From the NCBI GenBank assembly GCA_964651505.1, contig CAZYXT010000026.1:1-23185 (forward strand): 23,185 nucleotides of DNA, written 5' to 3'. Source of the DNA: Avisuccinivibrio_A sp964651505. Lineage in GTDB: Bacteria > Pseudomonadota > Gammaproteobacteria > Enterobacterales > Succinivibrionaceae. This document shows, piece by piece, positions 8,333 to 15,906 of this stretch. A program made the position numbers and the translations under genes. How positions within the stretch are numbered: the stretch's first letter is position 1; the number at the start of each line of letters is the position of its first letter. Below the pieces are notes generated by a model, which ran no database searches, was not told the DNA's origin, and saw only the letters and a program-made list of their open reading frames with translations.

Positions 8333-8414
8333 CCATGAAAATGAATCTTACTTATGAAAGTCAGGCTTTTTAAGCTCTTTTATAAGCTTACGCACTCTTT
8401 ATAAATCAAAGCGC

Positions 8415-8455
8415 TTGTGCACAAAAACCTGCATCAGACAAATTTGTCAGACAAA
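8415..8455. promoter_or_regulatory. Cluster of candidate operators with TTGT/ACAA half-sites
   Basis: Three overlapping or adjacent palindromes lie here: TTGTGCACAA (8415-8424), GACAAATTTGTC (8437-8448) and TTTGTCAGACAAA (8443-8455). The last has the same TTGT-N3-ACAA core as the site at 8320-8332, with centres about 123 bases apart. The word CAGACAAA occurs at 8435 and 8448 and again near 8530. A dimeric repressor binding two sites with looping would fit, but no footprint evidence exists here. Confidence 0.35.
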
Positions 8456-8588
8456 AATGCGCATCATCTGCAAGAATGTGAGATGCCCCGGGTTTTTTGC
8501 AAGGCGTTGTTTGTAAAATTCCCCAAGTTTCAGACAAAACCAAAGAAACGCGATTTCATGAGCCGAGGTTGCCGGGAGTCTTCTTGAA

Positions 8589-8688
8589 NNNNNNNNNNNN
8601 NNNNNNNNNNNNNNNNNNNNNNNNNNNNNNNNNNNNNNNNNNNNNNNNNNNNNNNNNNNNNNNNNNNNNNNNNNNNNNNNNNNNNNNN
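8589..8688. other. Scaffold gap of 100 N
   Basis: Exactly 100 N, the customary placeholder for a join of unknown length. The left flank ends in CTTGAA and the right flank begins TTGAAG, and the inverted words TTTCATGAG (8554-8562) and CTCATGAAA (8700-8708) flank the gap. The true distance could be very short, or could hide genes such as the dgo regulator or transporter. Confidence 0.97.
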
Positions 8689-8795
8689 TTGAAGGCTGCC
8701 TCATGAAACGCAATGCCGGGCAATCATCTAAGGCAAGCTTGAAATTTGATTAAAAGCGATCCCAAAGAGGAGGAGCCGCTGCAGGGCACTGACAA

Positions 8796-9437
8796 ATGAA
8801 TACATTGGATTTTATTTACGAAAAACGCATCGTGGCCATCTGTCGCGGAGTCTATGATAATGACTTGGTCAAAGCTGCGGGGATCATCGCGCAAGAGGGG
8901 ATCTGCCTTTTGGAGATCACCTTTGATCAGTCATCAAAAGACTGTCTTGCGCGCACGGGCTCATCCATCGAGGCGGTCAAGGCAGCCTTGGGCGATAAGA
9001 TCAAAGTGGGAGCGGGAACGGTGATGACCAAAGAGCAGGCCCGCACCGCCAAGGCCGCAGGAGCAGACTTTGCCTTGGCCCCCAACACCGATCTTGAGGT
9101 GATTGCCGAGCTTAAAAAGCTTGACATGATTGCCGTGCCCGGCGCTTTCACCCCCTCTGAGATTGCAACTGCCTACAACGCCGGGGCCGACATCGTCAAA
9201 TTGTTCCCGGCTGCCAATTTGGGCATGGATTATGTCAAGGCCGTCAGGACCCCCATCAGCCACGTTCCTTTGATGGCGGTGGGCGGTGTCAGCCTGTCCA
9301 ACATCAAAGAGATGTTAAGCGGCGGCTTCATGTCCGCAGGCGTGGGCTCGCACATCATCAATGCCAAGAAAATTGCCGCAGGAGACTTTGAATCGGTGCG
9401 CGACGCCGCCCGCGGTTTCGTACAGGCTCTCATCTAG
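8796..9437 (+). CDS. dgoA: 2-dehydro-3-deoxy-6-phosphogalactonate / phosphogluconate aldolase
   Basis: A class I aldolase of the KDPG/KDPGal family (COG0800) that splits KDPGal into pyruvate and D-glyceraldehyde 3-phosphate. The 213-residue length is typical. The general base E40 (LLEITF) and the Schiff-base lysine K135 (DIVKLFPAA) are in place, as are the phosphate-binding VGAGTV and AVGGV segments. The in-frame TGA at 8790-8792 fixes the start at ATG 8796; AGGG lies 9 bases upstream, while a much stronger GAGGAGGAG at 8767-8775 is about 20 bases away, too far for ordinary use. The sequence looks more like general Eda-type aldolases than E. coli DgoA, so the substrate is assigned from its operon with dgoK and dgoD. 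Confidence 0.9.
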   Translation: MNTLDFIYEKRIVAICRGVYDNDLVKAAGIIAQEGICLLEITFDQSSKDCLARTGSSIEAVKAALGDKIKVGAGTVMTKEQARTAKAAGADFALAPNTDLEVIAELKKLDMIAVPGAFTPSEIATAYNAGADIVKLFPAANLGMDYVKAVRTPISHVPLMAVGGVSLSNIKEMLSGGFMSAGVGSHIINAKKIAAGDFESVRDAARGFVQALI

Positions 9438-9446
9438 GAGAAAAAC

Positions 9447-10352
9447 ATGACAGCAAAGAATTTTATCGTTTTGGACTGGGGCTCGACCAACATCCGCGCC
9501 TTTTTGTACTTGGACGGCAAACAGGCTGCGATCAAAAAGTCCCAAGAAGGCGTCACCACCGTGCGCGGCAGCGACTGCGAAGGGGCCTTTGACCGTCTCA
9601 CCTCAGAATGGATGGAACAATACGGCCCCATGCCCGCCATCATGGCAGGCATGGTCGGCAGCATCAACGGCTGGGCAGATGCAGCCTACCTTGACTGCCC
9701 TGTAGATCTTGGGCGCCTGTCAGAACAGCTCACGCAGGTCAAACACTCAAAAGGCCATGTGATCCGCATCATCCCGGGCATCTGCATGCGAGATCCCGAC
9801 AACTACAACGTGATCCGCGGCGAAGAGACGCAGCTTGCTGGTGCCGTGAAGTTAAACCCCTCGAAGGTCTATGTGATGCCCGGCACCCATTGCAAGTGGG
9901 TCTTGGCCGACGGGGCAAAGATCCAAAGCTTCAGAACCGCCATGACGGGCGAGATGCACGCGCTCATGATGAAGCATTCGCTGATAGGCCTGGGCGCAGG
10001 CGAACAGAAATCCTCGGCTGAGGCATTTGAGGCGGGCCTAGAGCTTGGGTTTAACGAGAACAACATCATCCCGCGTCTGTTTGAAATTCGCGGGGCCAAC
10101 ATTCTGCAAGGCATCAAGCCCTGCCACGTGGGCGAAAGGTTGTCGGGACTTTTGATCGGCGCCGAAATTGCCTCGATGCAAAAGATCTTCAAGTTCTCGC
10201 CCAAGGATGGTCCTTTGACCGTCATCGCAGGGGAATTCTTCTTTGAGCGTTATGCCAAAGGCTTGAAGCTTGCAGGGCTTGAGGCGCGCAGGCTTGATGC
10301 CGACACCTGTTTTCTTGAGGGGATCATCCCTCTTGCCGATTCGCTGCTTTGA
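9447..10352 (+). CDS. dgoK: 2-dehydro-3-deoxygalactonokinase DgoK
   Basis: This kinase phosphorylates 2-keto-3-deoxygalactonate with ATP, giving the substrate of the aldolase encoded just upstream. The N-terminal DWGSTNIRAF (residues 10-19) is the first phosphate loop of the ASKHA fold as found in DgoK. A MPGTHCKW segment and a FRTAMTGE segment in the middle are also family features. The length of 301 is close to E. coli DgoK (292). An AGGAGAAAAAC leader gives a near-ideal ribosome binding site, 9 bases after the dgoA stop codon, so the two are co-transcribed. Confidence 0.93.
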   Translation: MTAKNFIVLDWGSTNIRAFLYLDGKQAAIKKSQEGVTTVRGSDCEGAFDRLTSEWMEQYGPMPAIMAGMVGSINGWADAAYLDCPVDLGRLSEQLTQVKHSKGHVIRIIPGICMRDPDNYNVIRGEETQLAGAVKLNPSKVYVMPGTHCKWVLADGAKIQSFRTAMTGEMHALMMKHSLIGLGAGEQKSSAEAFEAGLELGFNENNIIPRLFEIRGANILQGIKPCHVGERLSGLLIGAEIASMQKIFKFSPKDGPLTVIAGEFFFERYAKGLKLAGLEARRLDADTCFLEGIIPLADSLL

Positions 10353-10373
10353 TGCAGATCGTAAGGAGTTGCC

Positions 10374-11525
10374 TTGAAGATCACCAAAATCAAAACTTTT
10401 CGCGTGCTGCCGCGCTGGATGTTCGTCAAGATCGAAACTGACGAGAACATCAGCGGCTGGGGCGAGGCTGTAGTCGAAGGACATGCTAAGACCGTGGAAG
10501 CGGCCGTGCACGAATGCGAAGACTATATCCTGGGCATGGATCCGCGCAACATCAACGACATTTGGCAGCTTTTGTACCGCACCCGTTTTTATCGCGGCGG
10601 CGCGGTGATGCTCTCGGCACAGGCAGGCATCGATCAGGCCTTGTGGGACATCAAGGGCAAGGCTCTGAATGTCAACGTCACCGAGCTTTTGGGCGGCAGA
10701 GTGCGCGATAAGATCAAAGCCTACAGCTGGGTAGGCGGCGATCGTCCCTCCGACGTGGTCGAAGGCATCAACAAGCTGCGTCAGATCGGCTTTGACACCT
10801 TCAAGCTCAACGGCTGCGAAGATCTGGGCGTCATCGACACCCGCAAGCGCATGAAGCACTCCATCAATATTGCTCAAGAGATCCGCAAGGTCTTCGGCGA
10901 CGAGATCGAGTTTGGCCTGGACTTCCACGGCCGCGTCACCGCTCCGATGGCCAAGCTCATGATGAAAGAGCTTGAGCCTTATCACCCTTGCTTCATCGAA
11001 GAGCCGGTGCTGGCCGAGCATTGCGAATACTATCGCGATCTGGCCGACTGCTCATCGCTCATCATCGCCGCAGGCGAGCGCATGTACTCGCGCTACGAGT
11101 TCAAGCGCGTCTTCGAGGCCAGAGGCGTTTCCATCTTGCAGCCTGATTTGTCGCACGCAGGCGGCATCACCGAGTGCATGAAGATCGCCGCCATGGCCGA
11201 AGCCTATGACGTGGCCCTGGCGCCGCACTGCCCGTTAGGCCCCATCGCTCTGGCCTCCTGCCTGGCCGTGGACATGGTCAGCTGGAATGCCGCCTTGCAA
11301 GAGCAAAGCATGGGCATTCACTACAACCAAGGCGCCGAGCTTCTGACCTATGTCAACAACCCAGAGGACTTTGACATGTCAGACGGCTATCTGCATGCCT
11401 TAACCAAACCGGGCTTAGGCGTTGAGATCAACGAAGAGCGCGTCGTAAAGGCTGCACAATCAGGCGACGTCAACTGGCACAATCCGGTCTGGCGCCACCC
11501 CGACGGCTCGGTGGCCGAGTGGTAA
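10374..11525 (+). CDS. dgoD: D-galactonate dehydratase DgoD
   Basis: An enolase-superfamily dehydratase that removes water from D-galactonate to give 2-keto-3-deoxygalactonate, the first step of the pathway. The metal ligands D183, E209 and E235 and the catalytic histidines H185 and H285 fall at the same positions as in the E. coli enzyme, and long stretches such as KAYSWVGGDRP and LAPHCPLGPIALA are as I recall them from E. coli. The start is TTG at 10374, with AAGGAG 5 bases upstream; no better start lies close. At 383 residues it is full length and ends in the typical VAEW. It is the last gene of the operon, followed by a terminator, and no transporter follows. Confidence 0.97.
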   Translation: MKITKIKTFRVLPRWMFVKIETDENISGWGEAVVEGHAKTVEAAVHECEDYILGMDPRNINDIWQLLYRTRFYRGGAVMLSAQAGIDQALWDIKGKALNVNVTELLGGRVRDKIKAYSWVGGDRPSDVVEGINKLRQIGFDTFKLNGCEDLGVIDTRKRMKHSINIAQEIRKVFGDEIEFGLDFHGRVTAPMAKLMMKELEPYHPCFIEEPVLAEHCEYYRDLADCSSLIIAAGERMYSRYEFKRVFEARGVSILQPDLSHAGGITECMKIAAMAEAYDVALAPHCPLGPIALASCLAVDMVSWNAALQEQSMGIHYNQGAELLTYVNNPEDFDMSDGYLHALTKPGLGVEINEERVVKAAQSGDVNWHNPVWRHPDGSVAEW

Positions 11526-11583
11526 CAATCATCAGGCTGAAGCCGAATCCTCAGCCTTAATCCTAATGCTCTTTATAAACCTG

Positions 11584-11617
11584 AAAATCCCGCAGGGCCC
11601 TGCCTTGCGGGATTTTT
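11584..11617. terminator. Bidirectional terminator between dgoD and recJ
   Basis: AAAATCCCGCA (11584-11594) pairs perfectly with TGCGGGATTTT (11606-11616) around an 11-base loop. T runs follow on both strands, so it can end dgoD transcription rightward and bioB-bioA-recJ transcription leftward. A second small hairpin, AGGCTGA (11534-11540) with TCAGCCT (11551-11557), lies just upstream without a clear T run. Confidence 0.9.
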
Positions 11618-11650
11618 GTTCTGTGCGCCCCAGTCTTTATCCTTTGATTG

Positions 11651-13345
11651 TCACAGGGGCTCGATGAACTTGACCACCACCTCAAGACGCTCGTTTTGAT
11701 AGTAACGGTCAACCTGCAGGCTGAAAATCACCCGAACCTTCATGCCCGGCATCAGCGATTTTTCCTTGGCAGAAGCCCGAAAACGAATGGCGTAAAAAGA
11801 AAAATCGTCTGAAGTGAGCTTAAAGCGCAGATTGCGCTGGCCCAAAAGGCGCATGTCGGCAATTTCAAACACCCCGTCAAAGGCAGGCTCGGGGCAGCCC
11901 TGACCCCACGGCCCCAATTGCTCAAGCTTGCGGGCAAAATCGATTTTAAAGCGATCGGGGCTGAGCTCCCCGTCGGTTTCATACTCGTGCTCTTGCCCGG
12001 CCCCCGTCAAAAAGTCCTTGGCCTTTTGGTCAAAGGCCTCCTTAAAATCGGGGAAACGCTCTTTTTTGATGGTAGCACCCGCGGCCATGGCATGCCCGCC
12101 GTAGCGCAGCAAGAGCCCCGGGTGCTCTTGTTCGATCTGACCTAAGATCTTGGCCAAAGGAAAGCCCGGGATGGAGCGGCCTGAGCCTGTGATCTCAGAG
12201 TCTGTCCCTGCAAACACGAAACAAGGCTGCTGATAACTGTCTTTTAGGCGGCTTGCAATCAGGCCCGCCACGCCTGTCAGCCAATGCTCTTTGAACACGC
12301 AGATTGAATGGTTATGATCTATGAGCTTTGCCTCTTCCTTGGCTTCGGCCAAAAACACCCTTTCATAATCGCCGCGGCGGCGGTTTATCATGTCAAGCCT
12401 GCCTGCCAGCTCCCTTGCGTGCTCGGTGCTTGAACTCAACAGGCACTCGATGGAAGGATTATCCTTAAGCTTGATGCGGCCTGCCGCATTGAGGCGCGGG
12501 CACAAGTCAAAGGCTATGTTGGCGGTGGTGAGCATGTTTAAATTGACCCTTGAGATCTCGGCTAAGGCCTTGATGCCCAATTGGGCGCTTGATTTGTGCA
12601 TGCGATCAAGTCCTGCCTTGACCAGCCTGCGGTTGTTGGCATCCAATGCCACCACGTCCCCCACAGTGCCGATGGCCACCAGATCCAAAAACTTGCCCAT
12701 GGCAGGCACCTGACCTTTAAACCACCCAAGCTCCACCAGGCGGGCGCGCACGGCAATCAGCACATAAAAGAGCACTCCGGCCCCGCACAGATTCTTGGAC
12801 TTAAAGGCGCAATCGGAGCGCTTGGGATCGACCACGGCCAAAGCATCGGGCAGCATGGCCGCAGGCTCGTGATGATCGGTGATGACCAGTTTGATGCCCA
12901 GTTTTTTGGCATGGCTTGCCGCCTCAAAACAAGAGATGCCGTTATCGACGGTGACGATGAGATCGACGTTTAAGGCCTTGGCCTTGTCGACCATGGCACA
13001 AGAGAGGCCGTAACCCGTGTCGTAGCGCGAGGGGATCTGATATGAGATCTGCTTGTGCAAAAAGGACTTGAGGCACAAAACGCCCAAAGCAGTGCCGGTC
13101 AGGCCGTCCACGTCATAATCGCCCATGATCATGATGTGCTCGCCCTTGATGATGGCATCGGTGATGGCCTGAGCCGCCGCGTCGATGTCTTTGAGATCTT
13201 TGTAATGGAGCATCTGCTTTAAGGACAGATCAAGATCGCAGGGGTTGGCGATGCCGCGGGAGAGCAAGATCTTCTTTAACACGGGATCATCGACCGTCCC
13301 GTCCAAACTGCCGTCATCGTGCCACTGTCTTCTTACGATCTTCAC
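11651..13345 (-). CDS. recJ: Single-stranded-DNA-specific 5'-3' exonuclease RecJ
   Basis: RecJ degrades single-stranded DNA from 5' ends in recombination, RecF-pathway repair and mismatch repair. The DHH-family motifs are intact: DYDVDG at residues 76-81, DNG at 134-136 and DHH at 157-159, with the DHHA1 motif YGGHAMAAG further on. The C-terminal OB-fold follows. The length of 564 matches E. coli (577). The start is GTG at 13345 with an excellent AAGGAGG 5 bases upstream. It begins 37 bases after the bioA stop, so it appears to be the third gene of a bioB-bioA-recJ operon. It sits far from its more usual neighbours such as dsbC and prfB. Confidence 0.97.
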   Translation of the reverse strand: MKIVRRQWHDDGSLDGTVDDPVLKKILLSRGIANPCDLDLSLKQMLHYKDLKDIDAAAQAITDAIIKGEHIMIMGDYDVDGLTGTALGVLCLKSFLHKQISYQIPSRYDTGYGLSCAMVDKAKALNVDLIVTVDNGISCFEAASHAKKLGIKLVITDHHEPAAMLPDALAVVDPKRSDCAFKSKNLCGAGVLFYVLIAVRARLVELGWFKGQVPAMGKFLDLVAIGTVGDVVALDANNRRLVKAGLDRMHKSSAQLGIKALAEISRVNLNMLTTANIAFDLCPRLNAAGRIKLKDNPSIECLLSSSTEHARELAGRLDMINRRRGDYERVFLAEAKEEAKLIDHNHSICVFKEHWLTGVAGLIASRLKDSYQQPCFVFAGTDSEITGSGRSIPGFPLAKILGQIEQEHPGLLLRYGGHAMAAGATIKKERFPDFKEAFDQKAKDFLTGAGQEHEYETDGELSPDRFKIDFARKLEQLGPWGQGCPEPAFDGVFEIADMRLLGQRNLRFKLTSDDFSFYAIRFRASAKEKSLMPGMKVRVIFSLQVDRYYQNERLEVVVKFIEPL

Positions 13346-13382
13346 CGTGCCCTCCTTTATCGCGATCTCTGTGCCAATCTTT

Positions 13383-14675
13383 TTATTTTAACTTAACGAC
13401 GATGTCCTTTAAGGCCCCCGTCAGTTTTAAAAGCTCATCATCTGAGATCACCAAAGGCGGCAGAATATACACCACGTTTGAGAAGGGGCGCAGCCACACT
13501 CCGCGTTTGACCAGCTCCTGCTGCCAATACCTGACATCGGCTTTATTTTGAAGCTCCACCGCCCCCACGGCGCCGAATACCCGCACTGCCTTGACCGCAG
13601 GGCAGTCTTCAAGAGGATAAAGCTGCCGTTTTAAAATTTCTTCGATGTTTTGAGCCTTTGCCCCGTAATCGTCCTGCTGCATAAGTTCCAAAGAAGCGCA
13701 GGCTGCCGCACAGGCAAGGGGATTGGCCATAAAGGTGGGCCCGTGCATGAAAACATGGGGGCGGTTGGCGCTGATGGTCATGGCAATTTTGTCGCTCACC
13801 CCGATGGCCGACAAAGTCATCACACCCCCTGTCAAAGCCTTGCCCAGACAGATGATGTCAGGATACGAGTTGCTCAGGCGGCAGGCCAGATCTTTTTTGA
13901 GCCTGTAAAAAGCCGAGGCTATTTCATCGAAAATAAGCACGATGTCGTACTTGTCGCACACGGCCCTGATTTCATCAAGGCAGGAGGGATGATAAAAGAG
14001 CATCCCTCCTGCAGCCTGCATCACCGGCTCCAAGATAAAGCCTGCAATACTCTCGTGATGCTCTTCAATAAACGCGCGCATGGCCGCCACGTCTTCTTGA
14101 TTGGGATCAAAACTATCCTCGGGCGTGATCCTCGGGGCAGGCAGAAAATATCGCTTGGGCAGGGCCGGGCCGAACAGGGAGTGCATGCCGTTAATCGGAT
14201 CGCACACGGACATGGCATAGAAGGTATCCCCGTGATAGCCGTTGTAAATGGTGACAAAGTTGTTCTTTTGCGTCCGCCCCAAAGACAGCTGATACTGCAA
14301 GGCCATCTTCATGGCAGCCTCTACCGCAACCGATCCCGAGTCGGCATAAAAGATCTTGTCAAGCGAAGGAGGGAGGAACTTGCACAAGAGCCTGCCCAGT
14401 TGTATGGCCCGATCATGGGTCAGGCCTGCAAACATCACGTGGGGAAATTTGTGAAGCTGCTCTTGCACCGCCTTCGTCAAATAGGGGTGATTGTAGCCGT
14501 GCACGGCGCACCACCAAGAGGAGGTGCCGTCCACAAGATTGGTGCCGTCTTTTAAGGTGATGGTGCAGCCTTGGGTTTTAACAACCTCCAAAGCAGGCAG
14601 CGGGTTTATGAGATCGCCGTAAGGGTGCCACAAATGCTCGCGGTCAAAAGGATCGGTAAGATCAGTTAAGTACAT
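13383..14675 (-). CDS. bioA: Adenosylmethionine-8-amino-7-oxononanoate aminotransferase BioA
   Basis: This PLP enzyme converts KAPA to DAPA with S-adenosylmethionine as amino donor, in biotin synthesis. I start it at ATG 14675 (430 residues), because the protein then begins like other BioA proteins (HLWHPYGDL); the longer open frame upstream lies inside bioB. Family features include SSWW at 52-55, the GYHGDTF segment (146-152), LGKALTGG with PLP lysine K279, and a late RPF segment carrying the substrate-binding Arg. The usual DEIATGFGRTG stretch reads DEIASAFYRLK (250-260), which keeps Asp and Arg but loses three glycines. The start lies inside the last codons of bioB (14-base overlap), indicating tight coupling. 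Confidence 0.95.
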   Translation of the reverse strand: MYLTDLTDPFDREHLWHPYGDLINPLPALEVVKTQGCTITLKDGTNLVDGTSSWWCAVHGYNHPYLTKAVQEQLHKFPHVMFAGLTHDRAIQLGRLLCKFLPPSLDKIFYADSGSVAVEAAMKMALQYQLSLGRTQKNNFVTIYNGYHGDTFYAMSVCDPINGMHSLFGPALPKRYFLPAPRITPEDSFDPNQEDVAAMRAFIEEHHESIAGFILEPVMQAAGGMLFYHPSCLDEIRAVCDKYDIVLIFDEIASAFYRLKKDLACRLSNSYPDIICLGKALTGGVMTLSAIGVSDKIAMTISANRPHVFMHGPTFMANPLACAAACASLELMQQDDYGAKAQNIEEILKRQLYPLEDCPAVKAVRVFGAVGAVELQNKADVRYWQQELVKRGVWLRPFSNVVYILPPLVISDDELLKLTGALKDIVVKLK

Positions 14676-15618
14676 AGCCTGCCTTCTTGAAAGCCTTGAG
14701 ATCATCTTCGATTTCGCAGCCTTTGGTGGTGAGCAAATTCCCCACGATGGAAGAATTGACCCCAAAGTACAAAGCCCGTTTTGTAAGCTGCGCGTCATAT
14801 TGGGCCCGCCCTCCTGCAAAGCGCACATATGACTTGGGAAGCGTCAGGCGCAACAGGGCAGTCATGCGCAAAATATCCTCGGGGGAGATCTTGGCATTAT
14901 GCTCAAGGGGAGTGCCCTTGATGGGGTGGAGGATATTGAGGGGGATGGAGCGGATGTCAAGATTGCGCAGGGTTTGGGCAAACTCGACCCTGTCCTCCAA
15001 AGACTCTCCCAAGCCTATGATCCCGCCGCTGCACACATCAAGGCCCAGCTTTTTGGCAGCCTTGATGGTCTCAAACTTATCTTCCATGGTGTGGGTGGTG
15101 CACATCTTGGGGAAAAAAGAGGGCGAAGTTTCGATATTGCAGTGAATGCGCGTCACTCCGACAGCTTTTAATGCAGACAGCTGCTCTCTATCAAGCAACC
15201 CCAATGAAACACACAGCTTAAGGGGGGTCATGACATGCAGGGCCCGAAGATTGCCCAAGAGTTTGCCAAACTCCAAAGGACGCGGCGCGCGCCCGGAGCT
15301 TACCAGCGAAAAGCGATGCACCCCGTAAGAGGCCTGATTTAAAGCCTGCTTTACACACTCATCGGGGGGCAGCACGCCGTAACTTTCGATTTTGGTCTTA
15401 AAACAAGCCGATTGGGCGCACCACTTGCAGTCTTCGCTGCAGCGGCCTGATTTGACATTGCAAATTGAGCACAGGTCAAACTTGCGCGAGGCATATTTTA
15501 AGGTGACCTCATGACTAAATGCCCCCAGCTCCTCAAGCGGGGCCTCGGTCAGCACATACAGGCCCAAATCCTCATCCAAGGTACGACGCTTTTTAAAATA
15601 AGCCATGACTTTTTGCAC
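14662..15618 (-). CDS. bioB: Biotin synthase BioB
   Basis: A radical SAM enzyme inserting sulfur into dethiobiotin as the last step of biotin synthesis. The radical SAM cluster motif is CSEDCKWC (C60, C64 and C67 with the chosen start). I choose GTG at 15618 (318 residues) because AAGGAG lies 5 bases upstream; the in-frame ATG at 15606 would be 17 bases from it, and ATG starts further upstream give a tail unlike the family. The SAM domain is complete, with conserved segments such as HRFSLVSSGR, SGGIIGLGE and AGGR. The wording around the cluster is unlike E. coli BioB and closer, from memory, to the shorter BioB type of Bacteroidetes and Campylobacterota. It heads the bioB-bioA-recJ unit; bioF, bioC and bioD are not in the window. 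Confidence 0.94.
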   Translation of the reverse strand: MQKVMAYFKKRRTLDEDLGLYVLTEAPLEELGAFSHEVTLKYASRKFDLCSICNVKSGRCSEDCKWCAQSACFKTKIESYGVLPPDECVKQALNQASYGVHRFSLVSSGRAPRPLEFGKLLGNLRALHVMTPLKLCVSLGLLDREQLSALKAVGVTRIHCNIETSPSFFPKMCTTHTMEDKFETIKAAKKLGLDVCSGGIIGLGESLEDRVEFAQTLRNLDIRSIPLNILHPIKGTPLEHNAKISPEDILRMTALLRLTLPKSYVRFAGGRAQYDAQLTKRALYFGVNSSIVGNLLTTKGCEIEDDLKAFKKAGYVLN

Positions 15619-15640
15619 ATGAACTCCTTGTCTTGCGGCA

Positions 15641-15653
15641 GGGCCGAAGGCCC
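15641..15653 (-). promoter_or_regulatory. GC hairpin just upstream of the bioB ribosome binding site
   Basis: On the minus strand GGGCC, TTC, GGCCC forms a compact stem 11 bases before the AAGGAG of bioB. It could modulate translation initiation or be the remains of an attenuator. I see no BirA operator (TTGT-TAACC type) in the 288 bases between bioB and the next gene. Confidence 0.3.
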
Positions 15654-15829
15654 GGCATTTTTGAATCATCATCTAAGACAGCACTATCCTGCCATGCCCT
15701 GACTTCAAAAAACAGATCTTAAGCTTGCAAAGGCTGCCTCAGCGCAAAAACCCCTAGGACCCAAAAGCACAGGCTCCTGCAAATTATTGCCAAACGCCTT
15801 GTGCGAGGGGATTAAAATTTGCGGCGCAT

Positions 15830-15859
15830 TTATCAAAAGCACGGGGTTTTCGTTACAAT
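15830..15859 (+). promoter_or_regulatory. Candidate sigma-70 promoter for the PTS-like gene and prmA
   Basis: TTATCA (15830-15835) and TACAAT (15854-15859) are separated by 18 bases and match 4 and 5 of 6 consensus positions. Transcription would start about 40 bases before the ATG at 15907. There is no other gene in this direction upstream, so a promoter is needed here. Confidence 0.5.
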
Positions 15860-15906
15860 TACTGCCGTCACCCATATTTCTTTTCACTATCGTCAAAAGG
15901 ACTCTG

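Larger units (their letters stand above)
8279..8588. other. Intergenic regulatory region left of the scaffold gap
   Basis: No coding region is convincing in these 310 bases. The stretch is A+T-rich compared with the genes and is dense in short palindromes built from TTGT and ACAA. It probably holds the upstream control region of the galactonate operon or the end of a regulatory gene cut off by the gap. A TATAAA box lies at 8400-8405 with only a poor -35 match. Confidence 0.5.

Noticed and set aside
8447..8713. Open frames running through the N gap
   Set aside because: They exist only because N codons are not stops; nothing can be said about their content.
10038..11021. 327-residue open frame antisense to dgoK and dgoD
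   Set aside because: It runs across two well-recognised genes with conserved active sites and has no family resemblance.
13650..14555. 301-residue open frame antisense to bioA
   Set aside because: It is a shadow of bioA, whose catalytic motifs are clear.
14676..14828. Longer BioA starting at 14828
   Set aside because: The extra 51 residues lie inside bioB in another frame and do not resemble BioA; ATG 14675 gives the normal N-terminus.
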